A DNA stretch of 64,000 bases, taken from positions 22,923,392-22,987,391 of the forward strand of contig JBBMNZ010000003.1 in NCBI GenBank assembly GCA_037954325.1, written 5' to 3'. Below the pieces are notes generated by a model that was not told the DNA's origin, searched no databases, and saw nothing but the letters and a program-made list of their open reading frames with translations. Origin of the DNA: Fistularia commersonii (Eukaryota > Chordata > Actinopteri > Syngnathiformes > Fistulariidae). The position numbers and the translations under genes were made by a program. Numbering within the stretch: the first letter of the stretch is position 1; each line of letters begins with the position of its first letter. Below, piece after piece: positions 31,509 to 41,800 of this stretch.

Positions 31509-31509
31509 A

Positions 31510-31755
31510 CTTAATGCGCTGGGGGGGGTTGGAGCGTAGGAGCGGAGTGATAAAGTGATCGTCCTTGGAAACAAACATTCCTGGTTCATTTCCCGGCTCC
31601 TCCTTTGTGGACGTGTTGAGCAAGACACCGAACCCCGAACTGCTCCCCTGATGCTGCAAGAGTCTCCAAGCTGCTCGTGGTTGATCTATGATGGGTTAAA
31701 TACAGAGAGGAATTTCCAGCAAGGGATTGATAACGTACAATATAACAAAAAAAAT
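31510..31755 (+). mobile_element. tRNA-derived SINE-like element
   Basis: A B-box-like GGTTCATTTCCCGG (about 31581) is followed by TTGAGCAAGACACCGAACCC, CCCGAACTGCTCCCCTGATG and GGGTTAAATACAGAGAGGAA. These strings appear in order in a common teleost SINE. The A-box region (31510-31545) is poorly preserved. Confidence 0.6.
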
Positions 31756-33516
31756 GAAAATATGTATCGTTTCCCTTGCATAACAGCATGAACGTGTATG
31801 GCGCAATTACAATCGTGTACATTTTTGGCCATCGCCTCACTCCGATGAACGGTCTTCGGATTGAGGTCTCTAATTGGCTGTACCGTATGTCAATCAAGCG
31901 CGGGGATGGATGATAGGCTCGTAGCTTTATGTAACGACAAGCGATCTACCCACACGACCTGTACTGTAGTGTATTCCGTGGCTGGCGGTCGAGTCGTGTT
32001 TTTTTTTATTTTTTTTTTATGTTGTTTGGTAGTTTATTTTGAAAGACGGGGCTCCGCCATCGACTATGAATGAGTTTTGGAATACGATAACAAATCTGGA
32101 CTCATCTGGAGTGAAATCTCCCCGATTGGATGGGAAACGGTCGACAGGTTTCCTCGGAAGATTTCAAAAACCATCGCAGGGTTTTCGCGGTCACACCCGG
32201 CTGAGGCTGTTACCGAAGCAAAGGGAAAGCGCCGCGTTGCTACGTCTGCAGCCAAGCAGAAAATGCCCTTCAAACTCAGGAGTATCTTGAGTACTTCGGT
32301 TTCTTGTAGTATTCCCCCATGTTGCCCTTCCTCGCCTCCCGTCTAAATACTTCAAGCTCCACGTCAGTTTTCTGTCACCTGGTCCTCCAGGTGTGTACTA
32401 CTCCTCTCTTTTTGCACACCGCTACACACCCCGTTGTTGCAGTTCTCCGCTTTTCCCTTGTAGCCTTCGGAGTAGCTGCTCCCGCCTTGGGGGTTTGGCG
32501 CTTTTGTTTTGGCTTAGGTTCAACAGGAAGGGTTTTTCCCCGCTATCTGTGGACTCGGGGAGCGCGGCAGGTGTGCCGTCGCACGCGGGGATCCGCCTTT
32601 CTTAGAAAAGGCCAAACTTTTTTTCCCCTCGAAACTTCAATTTTTATTTTTTTTCACATAACATTTTTTCCTAACCCCTGGCCGTGCAACTTGAGAGTCC
32701 CTGATGTCGGCTTTCGAGTAAATTAAGAGGCGAGACCGCAAAGGGCGAAGGCGCGCTGCCGGTGGAGACGGGGCGATGAGTTGTGGTTCTTTGTTTTGCG
32801 AAAAAAAAAATGAAAAATAAAATTAAAAAATGAAACGCAGGCCTCATATCAATATATATCCATGCACAAAGGCTGCACGGCTTTCAGCTTCATCTGAATT
32901 CCCTTCGATTTCTGTCTGGGATACCCATATATATATATATATATATAAATATGTGTGTGTGTGTGTGTGTTTGTGCATTTCCTGTTCTGTAACCGGTGCG
33001 GCTCCGAGGCACGTCGCTATTCTTTTCTCTTTCATCTCGAGCAATTTACTTTCATCCTCCTGCATCCGGACCAACGACCTTGCTGTGTTCCACTTAACTA
33101 AGAGGTGTGTTTTATTTTTTATTCAATCTTTTTTTTTCTTTTTTTTTTTTTTTAGCATCCACTTTGTATGTCCCCTGAGAAGCAAGGCGAGGGACTGGCG
33201 CGTGCAAACACACACACACACACACACACACTACTGCCCGCCTATACGACAGCGGATGCATGGCTTTTTGTGCAGGAACAGCCTGTGCTGGTAATGAGGG
33301 CGAGCGCGAGCCGCCCGACGGACAAATGAATGAAAGCGGCGCCGGAGTCGGCGGCCATGTTTGATTTGGCTCCACTAATTCAAAGAGACCATCTGATAAA
33401 TTGAGAGGATGGGATGTACATCAGAATAGCAAGAGGCGCCTCTTTGTTGTAACCCCCCCCCTCCTCACCATTCCTCACCAAATCACACCCAGCCCCCATT
33501 TAGAACACCCTGTGGG

Positions 33517-33552
<36 letters not shown>

Positions 33553-35330
33553 GAGCAGAACGAGTGAGTGAGCTCGGTTGCTAGGAGGAGCGAGCTTTCA
33601 GGAGGTCCCGCCTGAAAGCAAATGAAGGCGCGGTCGTATCGGCAGTCTGACGGCGTAGCATCCATCGGGCCGCATCCCCTTCCGCTTATCTGAGCTGTTG
33701 TCAGGATTTGACCTCTGACCCCGCCGTTTCGACCCGCGGGTCAAAAGTCGGGCGCCCCCGGGATTAGAGACGAGAAAGGTCGTCCCCCCCCCCTTGCGTC
33801 TGCGTGACCCTCCCCCATCTCGGCGTCTGCAGGTTGTTCATCTCCTTCTCTTTTGTTGGAATATCCAAAATAGTCGATTCCAAGTTCCCTTCGGTTGCTC
33901 TCGGGTTTATCCTCCTTCCGCTCGGCTGTAGCTCAGTTAGCGGTTCGATTCCCGGCGCCTCCTCCGACGGCCCCGTCGGCTTTGCATGTGTGAATCCAGC
34001 GACGTTCATCTCATTTGGGTTCCGGGTCACCGCTTTTTCAACTTTTTTTGTTTGTTTTTCTCTGATATTTTGCTTCGTTTTTAATATATCCCCCCTAACA
34101 CCTTCCCCAGCTCCTCCTCATCACGTCGTCTCCCGCCGCAGCTGACACTTTTCTCCGATGGACTAATTTTTCCCCAGTTGCCCTTCGGGGACAAGTAACG
34201 TTTTTCTGATTCTGTTCATGTCGGCCGCCGTCTCTAAAATTGGATGGGAACCCGTACCCTGCTGGATCGCTGAGACAAAACGTCGACAAACCCAAGATTA
34301 GTCCTGGGGAAACATGGCGCCTGCTGTATGAATGAATGTTGCGGTTAAATGATCACCCCTTTCAGATTAGCTGGGCAGAAGAACCTGTGGTGGATCATTA
34401 TCTTCTCACTAGAAACCAGCCGGAATAAAAACTTTGGTTATAACGCGTAGTTTATATCGGAAACGCTGGCAGAAGGCGAAGCGTGGATTAGAAAATTGGG
34501 GACTGAAATGGACATGGGGTCATAATCTCATGGCGACGCCACCATAAATGCCGCGACCTCCTTGTAAGAGTCCAGATAATCCTCCAGTTCAGAATTCTAG
34601 TCGTCACTGTTTTTGCCCTTGTTTCCGTTAGCTCAAGTTGCTAGCTAGTTATCGTGAACTCGATATTGTAACTGAATCGTGCGTCGGAAAAGAAAAAACT
34701 GAAAACTCTTGGCGAACCCGGCCTTTTTTTTTTTTTTTTTTTTTTTAGCGGACAACCCCCGCGGCCAGAGAGGCTGATCGCTTTGGACCGAGGCCAGCCC
34801 CGGGACGCCCTCTTGGCCGCTAATTTAGCGAGTTTCCATTCGGCCTAATCTGAAACACATGGGACGGGATTATCTGGCAAACAACCCCCCCATCTGCACG
34901 TCTCTCCTCGGCCGCTGACAGCTTATCTTATCACAGCTGTATTTATGTGTAACATTGTTTTCTGGATGTTTGTGCTGCGCGCACCTACACAAATGCATTA
35001 GTCTGCGTGCGTGTGTGTGTGTGTGTGTGTGTGTGCGCACACGCTCCTTCAGCTCATTAGCGGCTTCGGTCTTTTCTTGCCCTGAGCAGTAGTTAGTCCA
35101 GATGTTTGGTGAAGAAACATACTACTTTGGAAGATTTCCCACAGTCTCTCTCTGGTGTGGTTGACTGTGCCTCCCTCCCCCAAAAAACTTCAAAACAACC
35201 CCCCCGGTATAAAAATAGTCCTGGGCGCCGGCTCATTCCGATGACTTGTAACCCCTGGGATCAGGCTGAATCCTGGTTACGATCTCAGGAAACTGCATAA
35301 AGATCTGCCGCCGCCGTTTTTTTTTTAGTT
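31756..35330. other. Intergenic, low-complexity tracts and a conserved-looking block
   Basis: Tracts: (TA)/(TG) at 32929-32971, (CA)n at 33210-33231, (TG)n at 33521-33550, (TG)n at 35009-35034. A short SINE-like piece with GCTGTAGCTCAGTTAGC and GGTTCGATTCCCGG lies at 33921-33956. 34840-34970 looks like a conserved non-coding element. No gene is recognised. Confidence 0.4.
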
Positions 35331-35351
35331 TTCTTTTCTGTGCGGTAATGT

Positions 35352-35357
35352 TTTATT
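35352..35357 (-). terminator. Candidate sema6d polyadenylation signal
   Basis: AATAAA on the minus strand. It is the only canonical hexamer I find between the sema6d stop codon and 35340, and it predicts a 3' UTR of about 2.3 kb. ATTAAA variants closer to the stop could give shorter forms. Confidence 0.45.
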
Positions 35358-35776
35358 TCAACTATACATTCCGTGTTAAAAAAATCCCAACAGAAAAATA
35401 TCATGAAACAAAAGACCGTCATATTATTTACACATTCACAGTACAACTTTTACAACTTTTACAACTCCGGAGGCCATATTTACAGCCGGCCCTGGCCACC
35501 GCCGTGTTGCTGCACAGTATTTTGAATCGCGCGACAAAACCCGGTTTGTCTGCAAATGAACAGAGCTTGGACTGAAATGTAAATAGAAAGGCTTCAATTC
35601 GAATGCAACGGGGAGACAGAGAGAGAGCCCAGTTCATATTGCAATGTACAAGGCATTTGAGCAGTGTGTGTGTGTGTGTGTCCAATGTGTGTCTGGTAGA
35701 AAACAAGAGGCCGATCACTGGCTGGATGACAGGCAGAGTCTTTACATACAATCATCACTTGTAAACAAGATGTGGC

Positions 35777-35985
35777 TTTGGGCTAAAACAAGCAACCGAC
35801 GCTAAAATAAGATTGCAAATGTCACCCGTGAACAACGTCCCCCCCCCCGCCCGCCCGCCCGCCCCGTGTACCTGGCGTGGGCTAAAACAAGCAACCGACG
35901 CTAAAATAAGATTGCGAATGTCACCCGCGAACAAGCGACAAACAAACAAGCGGCCGACGTTGCAAATGTCACCCGCGAACAACGC
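35777..35985. repeat. Three-part tandem repeat in the probable sema6d 3' UTR
   Basis: GGGCTAAAACAAGCAACCGACGCTAAAATAAGATTGC-type units occur at about 35779-35836 and 35877-35934 (98 bases apart). A shortened third unit at about 35945-35984 keeps only the GGCCGACG and GCAAATGTCACCCGCGAACA parts. Units 1 and 2 are separated by a C-rich (CCCG)n stretch. Confidence 0.85.
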
Positions 35986-37685
35986 ACCCCTCCCCCCCCC
36001 AACACCGTTGGCCAATAGAAAGGGTTTGATCGCTGCAGTCGGGGGGGGAATGATCCGGACGGACCGCTCTGGAGGTGCCGGGTCCGACCGCCCTTCCGAA
36101 CAGCGTCGGGAGAATACATTCGCTGCACGGCGCCTCCACGAGAACGACTTCCGTTGTCCGACTGCAGCCGGCGGAACGCGCGTCGGTCCGTTTGTTTTGC
36201 TAGTAGCTTAGCTCCGACTGATACTTTCTTCCCCGCAAACACGTCTCGCCGAAGTTTAAAACCGCATGTATAAAAACGTATAACAATACCGAGAACCAGT
36301 TGACGTTTGACCTATATTCATACGGCGGTAATTACTTTGAGGATAAGGCACACAATGCACAGATTCAGGTTCACTCGCCTAAAAATATTTATACTCCGTA
36401 TTTATAGTATGTACAGGATATCGTCATTCCCAGCATGACTCATTTGGATATATTGGTAAAATGGGGTGATTGATTGTACACGGGCGGTCGGGGGTTCGCG
36501 GTCGTTCGGGAAGGGTTCGCATTTTGGGAGAATTCGTCAGATTTCGTGTACCTGCCGTGAAGCGCGTCGCCGCATCGGTCCGATTTTTCTCGTTTTTTTC
36601 CCCCAAGATAAGACAGTAACACGTAACCAAAGGTGAATTGTTTCATTTGAAATTATGGTTATTTTAATGAGATGTAAATTATGAAAACACTGCTACATTA
36701 GGAGGGACTTTTTGCGCCACCGGCGTGATGACGATGGTTTCAGTCCGTTTGTCGGTTTTAACAGTGCATTTGGTTGCTTGTGACTGGACTTTTCGGCCTG
36801 CGCGCTCGAAACTCGAAAACACCAGAGTTTGACAGAAAACTGCTTTCAGGCCTTTTTTTTTTTTTTTTTATAAATCCATGGAAACAAAAGAGACCAAAAA
36901 AAGCGTCCTGGCGTCTTAAATAAAGGGACAGTGATTTCGATCCTAAGGTGCATCTTCTGCTCGTGGCACCGCTCTCAGATACTGGGGGTGAAGGCCCAAC
37001 GTGTTCTGCCTTGCGCGGCTCTCGAATGAACACGCTCTCTCGCACGCGCGCACACACACACACACACGCACACACACACCTACACGCACACAATCGTTAA
37101 CACTTTCCGTACGCTCGCTGTGTCTCGCTCTATAATAACGGAGCGTTCTCCCTGCTGCCTCCAAACTCCACTCAATTCACTTCACATTGACGGGAAGACA
37201 GTGCTGAACGGCAGTGACACTTTGAGACGCTTTCTTCAAGTATTTCCGCGATCACCGTTTTTTTTTTTTTTTTTTTTTTCTGACCTGGTACCTCATGCAC
37301 GGACGCTGTCGTGGCTCCTGCTGGTGCGGGCGGGGGGAGGGAGAAGGGGGGCTGCGGATTGACCACCGGTTGTATTCTGTAGCTTCCATGACAAGTGACG
37401 GAGATGAAATAAAAATGAAAGACCCAGGGAGTATCTTTGTATCTTTGGCCACGCGTTGATTTTTTTTTTTTTTTTTTCCCTTTTTTTTCAGTGTGAGCGA
37501 ATGTGCATATCGTTTAAAGGGGGGGGGGGGGGGGAGAGGGGGATCACACCTCACGTCGATACACAAACACCCACCCGCCGGGAAGCCGCTCCGTCCGCGG
37601 CCCCGTCCTCGGGGCCCGCGGCTCGACAGCCAATGTCACGAGTTAATTCCAGAGCGTCCGCGCGCTTTCCTATTTATCTATGTTT

Positions 37686-38816
37686 TTAATAACTGTACTT
37701 ATTGACAACTCTCATCTGTGGAGTCTGTGGGGGAAACCCATTGGGTTTAGGGGGCACGTCCGGCTTTAGCGATGGGGTCCTTTTGAGGCCTGTGCGAGGC
37801 AGCGAGCCGTGCCCGCTGTAGCTGCTCTGTCGGGATACAGAGGGCGGGTGGGCGGAGAGCATTCCCGCCCCCATCACGCCGACGTGGGAGTCGAGTCTGG
37901 AGGGGGGCGTCGGAGGCAGGTAGCCCCCTCTGTTCATACTGTGCTGGCGAGACACCGAGACCCCCATGGTCACCCCGCTGGGCGAGGTGGATAAGGAGTG
38001 CCTGTGGGAGGCGCTCCGGTGGAGCTGGTATCCCCCTCTCTGCCTCTCCAGGGTGCCCCCCATGCTCAGACTGCCCGTCGGCGTGGTGGGCGTGGTGGGC
38101 AGGGGCACGTCCACCCTCTTGGTGGGGCTGTGTCTGGGCAGGGAGGACGAGGGGGAGTACAGGGAGGCCTCGCGGCTGGGTACTTTTGGAGGTATTTCCG
38201 TTAGTTCCTCCATGGGCTCCAGCGTGAGGGTGGGCCTCGGGCGAGGCCCCGACCCTTCCTGAAGGATGGCCTTGGGACCGGCCACCGAGTCGTTGAGGTG
38301 TTTCAAAAGGTCGTTCAGAGTGTTTCTGGCGTCGACCGATCTCTTCTGGTCCTTTCTGCTCCCTTTGGGATCCGGATTCTTCAGCCTTTTCTCGGCCGCG
38401 TGCGGCAGGCCGTCGTCTCCCAGCTCCAGGTTCGGGTGCTCGTGCGTGGCGTTGGGAAGGACGACCGCGCTGGGGATGTGGGAGTGTCCCAGCGCCAGGT
38501 GAGGGTGGTGGGAAGCGGCGCTGGGCGGGCCGGGGGCACAGTGGAGGAACTGGGGGCTCTTGGCCAACGAGTTGGACTCCTTCCGGGCGGCGCTCAGCTT
38601 CCCGTGAGGCCTCTCCCACTGGTTCTTGATGGGCTGCAGGCCTTTCTGCTGGAGCACGGGCGTGGACTCCGGCGTGGGCAGAGCGGCCAGCTCGGGCGGC
38701 TGACAGCCGTCGCGCAGGATCATGGTCTTGGTGTCCCCGTTCGGCCCATTCAAGTCTTTGCCGTTGCTCAGCAGATTGGTGTAGAGCTTGGGTGAGTCCA
38801 TGTTGGTTTGGTATTC
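37686..38816 (-). CDS. sema6d: sema6d coding exon 19 (cytoplasmic tail and stop)
   Basis: Starts phase 0 with EYQTNMDSPKLYTNLLSN and runs 376 codons to TAA. Conserved blocks: ELAALPTPESTPVL, HIPSAVVLPNATHE, RSVDARNTLNDLLKHLND, EIPPKVPSREASLYSPSSSL, SPTKRVDVPLP, SRQHSMNRGGYLPPTP, SRQSSYSGHGSLPRTGLKRT and PSLKPDVPPKP. The proline clusters are candidate SH3 and EVH1 ligands. A second large overlapping minus-strand frame (37747-38619) is a shadow caused by high GC. Confidence 0.96.
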   Translation of the reverse strand, partial: EYQTNMDSPKLYTNLLSNGKDLNGPNGDTKTMILRDGCQPPELAALPTPESTPVLQQKGLQPIKNQWERPHGKLSAARKESNSLAKSPQFLHCAPGPPSAASHHPHLALGHSHIPSAVVLPNATHEHPNLELGDDGLPHAAEKRLKNPDPKGSRKDQKRSVDARNTLNDLLKHLNDSVAGPKAILQEGSGPRPRPTLTLEPMEELTEIPPKVPSREASLYSPSSSLPRHSPTKRVDVPLPTTPTTPTGSLSMGGTLERQRGGYQLHRSASHRHSLSTSPSGVTMGVSVSRQHSMNRGGYLPPTPPSRLDSHVGVMGAGMLSAHPPSVSRQSSYSGHGSLPRTGLKRTPSLKPDVPPKPNGFPPQTPQMRVVNKYSY

Positions 38817-41800
38817 CTGTCGTAAAGTAAATGTTATGGGGGGGGATTCGATTTAATAAATAGTCAAGTTAGAGGCTTCGAAATTCATTAATCAAAGATT
38901 CATGGCATTCCGATAGCATTTCATGAAAAGAAACAAATCCATATACACAACCTGAAACTACTAAATCTCTATTTTCTCATCAGCCTACGACACAGACCAA
39001 TACATTAATGCTGTAAAAACATCTGTCCCTTCATCTTGCTGTCGTACTTCACAGATTTGTTCTGACAGTCTGTCCGGACGGCCGATCATAATTCTCAGCT
39101 GATTCGATCTGTCGCTCCTCCTGTAAGCCCTGATCTTCTACCGCCGAGACGAGACGGTCTACGGACCACGGTGATTCCATCTCGCCAGCGGAAGCGGTGG
39201 TTTTTTTTTGTCTGAGCTGGACTTGAACCCTGACATGCAGCTGACCGACGACTCTCCTAGTAGCAATGCTGTCGGCTTCCACGCCAGTTAACATTAGTGA
39301 CCTGCGTGCTAGTTCCAGACTGCTGTATGTTGAGCTGCTAACTGAGGGTTGAGGTGCTCCAGTGGTACACTACGTCCTGCCTGCATAAAGTGCAAAGATT
39401 AACATTTGTGTTTATACTTCCATGTACAAGCTCCTCATATTTAGACAACCAGCGTCGTCTCATCTGCCTCGCTAATTACACTGTGTGTCCGTGTCATTCA
39501 TCCCCCTGGAACTCCCTGCGCTGACAATGCTCTGTGGCGCAAATTGAGGCGTGATTTAAAATGCTGTAATTAATCGAAATTTACAATCCCGGCCCGAGTA
39601 AACAAGGTTAGAATATCGATCACGGCGGTTCCGCGTACCTTCACGGGGCTGTCCAGAAAGAGGCCGTTGAGTTTAACGAAGCTGCCGGTGGAGTCCGAGC
39701 AGGACGGCGCGGGCTCCACATCCTTGGGGTCGAGCCGCGGCTTGCGGAGGACGGAGTCGCGGTAGCAGAATACAATCAGGCCGGCCAGTAAAGCGCCCAT
39801 GAGGAAAGCGGCAAACACGCAGGTGATGAGGATGTTCACGTGGACCATCTTGTTGGATTCGCCGGCCCGGTTATCCGATTCACCTTCAACACATTCAGGC
39901 GTCTGTTAGCGACTGGCCGAGACACTCGCATAGTTGTTTTAAAGTGAAGCTTTTCTTTCAAATCAACGGCAGAGTATGTATGTTTGCGACCGAACACAGC
40001 CGTGCATGAGTGTCTTCTCTCGGACCTCCCCCTCAAACAACGCTCCCCGCGGACCCCGGCTAACTCCCACAAATATCGACGAGGTTTCATTTGAATCCAA
40101 ATAGAGAAGAGAAGCCGTGAGACCTGACAGAAGCAGGAAGATACCTAGATCCATGCCACCGTCGATTGAAAAAACACAATAACAAAAATAAAACTCGATG
40201 CTTTGTTAGTTCTTGAGCCCGCGCTCGTCGCTGGGCTTTTTGTCGCGGGGTTAGAAGTGCATTCAGATTGTAGCCAAATCAGTCTTTTCACACAGGAGGC
40301 CGACCGGCAGGAAGCGGGTCGGAGGAAACGGCCGTGTTTGTGTTTCGGCTGTTGGAAGCATGACTCTGCTCCAGGAGGTTTGTTAAGTTACCACAGACAT
40401 TGAAAGAGTTAGTCATTTACCATGCGACCAGGACAGGAGGGCCAGCCAATGATCTACCAGAAAGGGTAAACTATTGCTAGGAGGAAGAGTTCAGGGGGTT
40501 AAAAGTTTTACGCGCTCAGAAGAGTGAGCTGAGTCTATGGAAAAGGTGTTGGAAGGAAGAATTGAAAGTTGAGCTGTTGACAGTTTGTTTTTTTTTCTTC
40601 AAAAAAAAAAAAAAAGATCAAACTGTTGGGGAAAAAAAATTAGAAAAGAAAAGGTCACTATTAGGAAAGAGATAACATTTTGAGAAAAATTACAGAAATC
40701 CTAAACGGCTACATGCGTGTATCTGTGAGCCTGCGTGGATCGTCGCTGTCGGACAAGGGCTATTGCTGGCTGGCAGCCTTCCCTGCGGGCCTTACCCTTT
40801 ATGCCCCCTGTGATAGAGTCTAAAGAATGGGAGGTGGTTGGGTCATCCTGCTGCACAAAGCCAGTGCCGTAGAGCTCTGGGCCGGGCTCGGGGCTGGGGG
40901 CCTGAGAGGGAATGGGTTCTGGGGGGGGTTTGGGCTCACTGGGCCTGGCAGTGACTGGCGCTGGTGAAAACTCCATGTCTGTGGCAATAAACAAATTGTT
41001 AACAAATGGTGCAGATGTCGGCAAAGCATACTGTCCGTTAGTAGGCGCGGGGCGGTCGGCAGTTTTTAAGGGTTAGTGCCTTGAATCAAAAAAATAGTTC
41101 GACACATCATTTTCCTTGAAGGGGGGAAAAAAGTCGATTATAATCCGTACAAATACAGTTTGGTTATGACAAATTGAATATGGGACAAGAGAGGATTCTG
41201 AGGTTCAAAGAGGAGGTGGTTGAAAACAGTAAAGACACCAATTCATGGGTGGTTGGGCATGCAGGATGTAAGGGTGATCCAAACAGGAAGTGGAGTGAAA
41301 CAGGTGATGTGAGTCTGGTGGCGGACGTATCACTCGTGATGACGTAAATTAGGTGGGCGGCGTGAGCATTCGGGAGATTGTGCTAAGAGACGTGGTGGGA
41401 TGGTGAATGTTATGGCGGTGGAGTGACAGGGTTGGAGATGTTGAACTCGGGGGGGTGGAGGGGAGGAGAAACCATTGGAGTAAAAGATCAAACTAACCAG
41501 AGGTAGGGTCGCCAAATGATTTGTAATCTGGCGCTGATGTAGTGCCCAAAAAAGCTAAGAGAATTAAAAAGAACAAGAAATCATTATAAAGGGGGTTTCA
41601 TAAATACTAAAAAAAAAATAAGATAAAACTAAAAATAAAACGCCTGAGACACAAAAACGTACGCTTTGGTTGAAAGCCGCTCTCTGGCACTGTACTTTTT
41701 CTCGCTAGAGTAACTGGAGGCCCTCTGGTTCTGATCAATACTGCGGTTCAGCTGGAGTCATGTTTAGCTGGCACACGTGGAGGGACAATTCCTTTCAAAG

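Larger units (their letters stand above)
35335..37685 (-). other. Probable sema6d 3' UTR
   Basis: Follows the TAA at 37686-37688. It contains poly(T)/poly(A) runs (36857-36869, 37258-37279, 37459-37477), a G-run at 37518-37534, a (CA)-rich tract at 37048-37088 and a partial tandem repeat at 35777-35985. No other gene is visible between this stretch and the stop codon. Confidence 0.5.

Noticed and set aside
31301..31659. Open frames across the TG/TATG microsatellite
   Set aside because: Peptides are pure repeats (THTH, VCVC, YIYI) dictated by the tandem DNA.
33921..33956. Possible tRNA gene (GCTGTAGCTCAGTTAGC with GGTTCGATTCC)
   Set aside because: The A-box and B-box strings are only a few bases apart, with no room for an anticodon arm; it is better seen as a SINE or tRNA-derived fragment.
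37747..38619. 290-residue minus-strand frame
   Set aside because: Out-of-frame shadow of the GC-rich sema6d last exon; the overlapping frame matches the SEMA6D tail.
39884..39902. Earlier acceptor for sema6d exon 18 (AG at 39903-39904, exon beginning ACGCCTGAATG)
   Set aside because: It would join exon 17 in the wrong phase and create an immediate stop. The AG at 39884-39885 fits phase 1 and has a CTAAC branch site at the proper distance.
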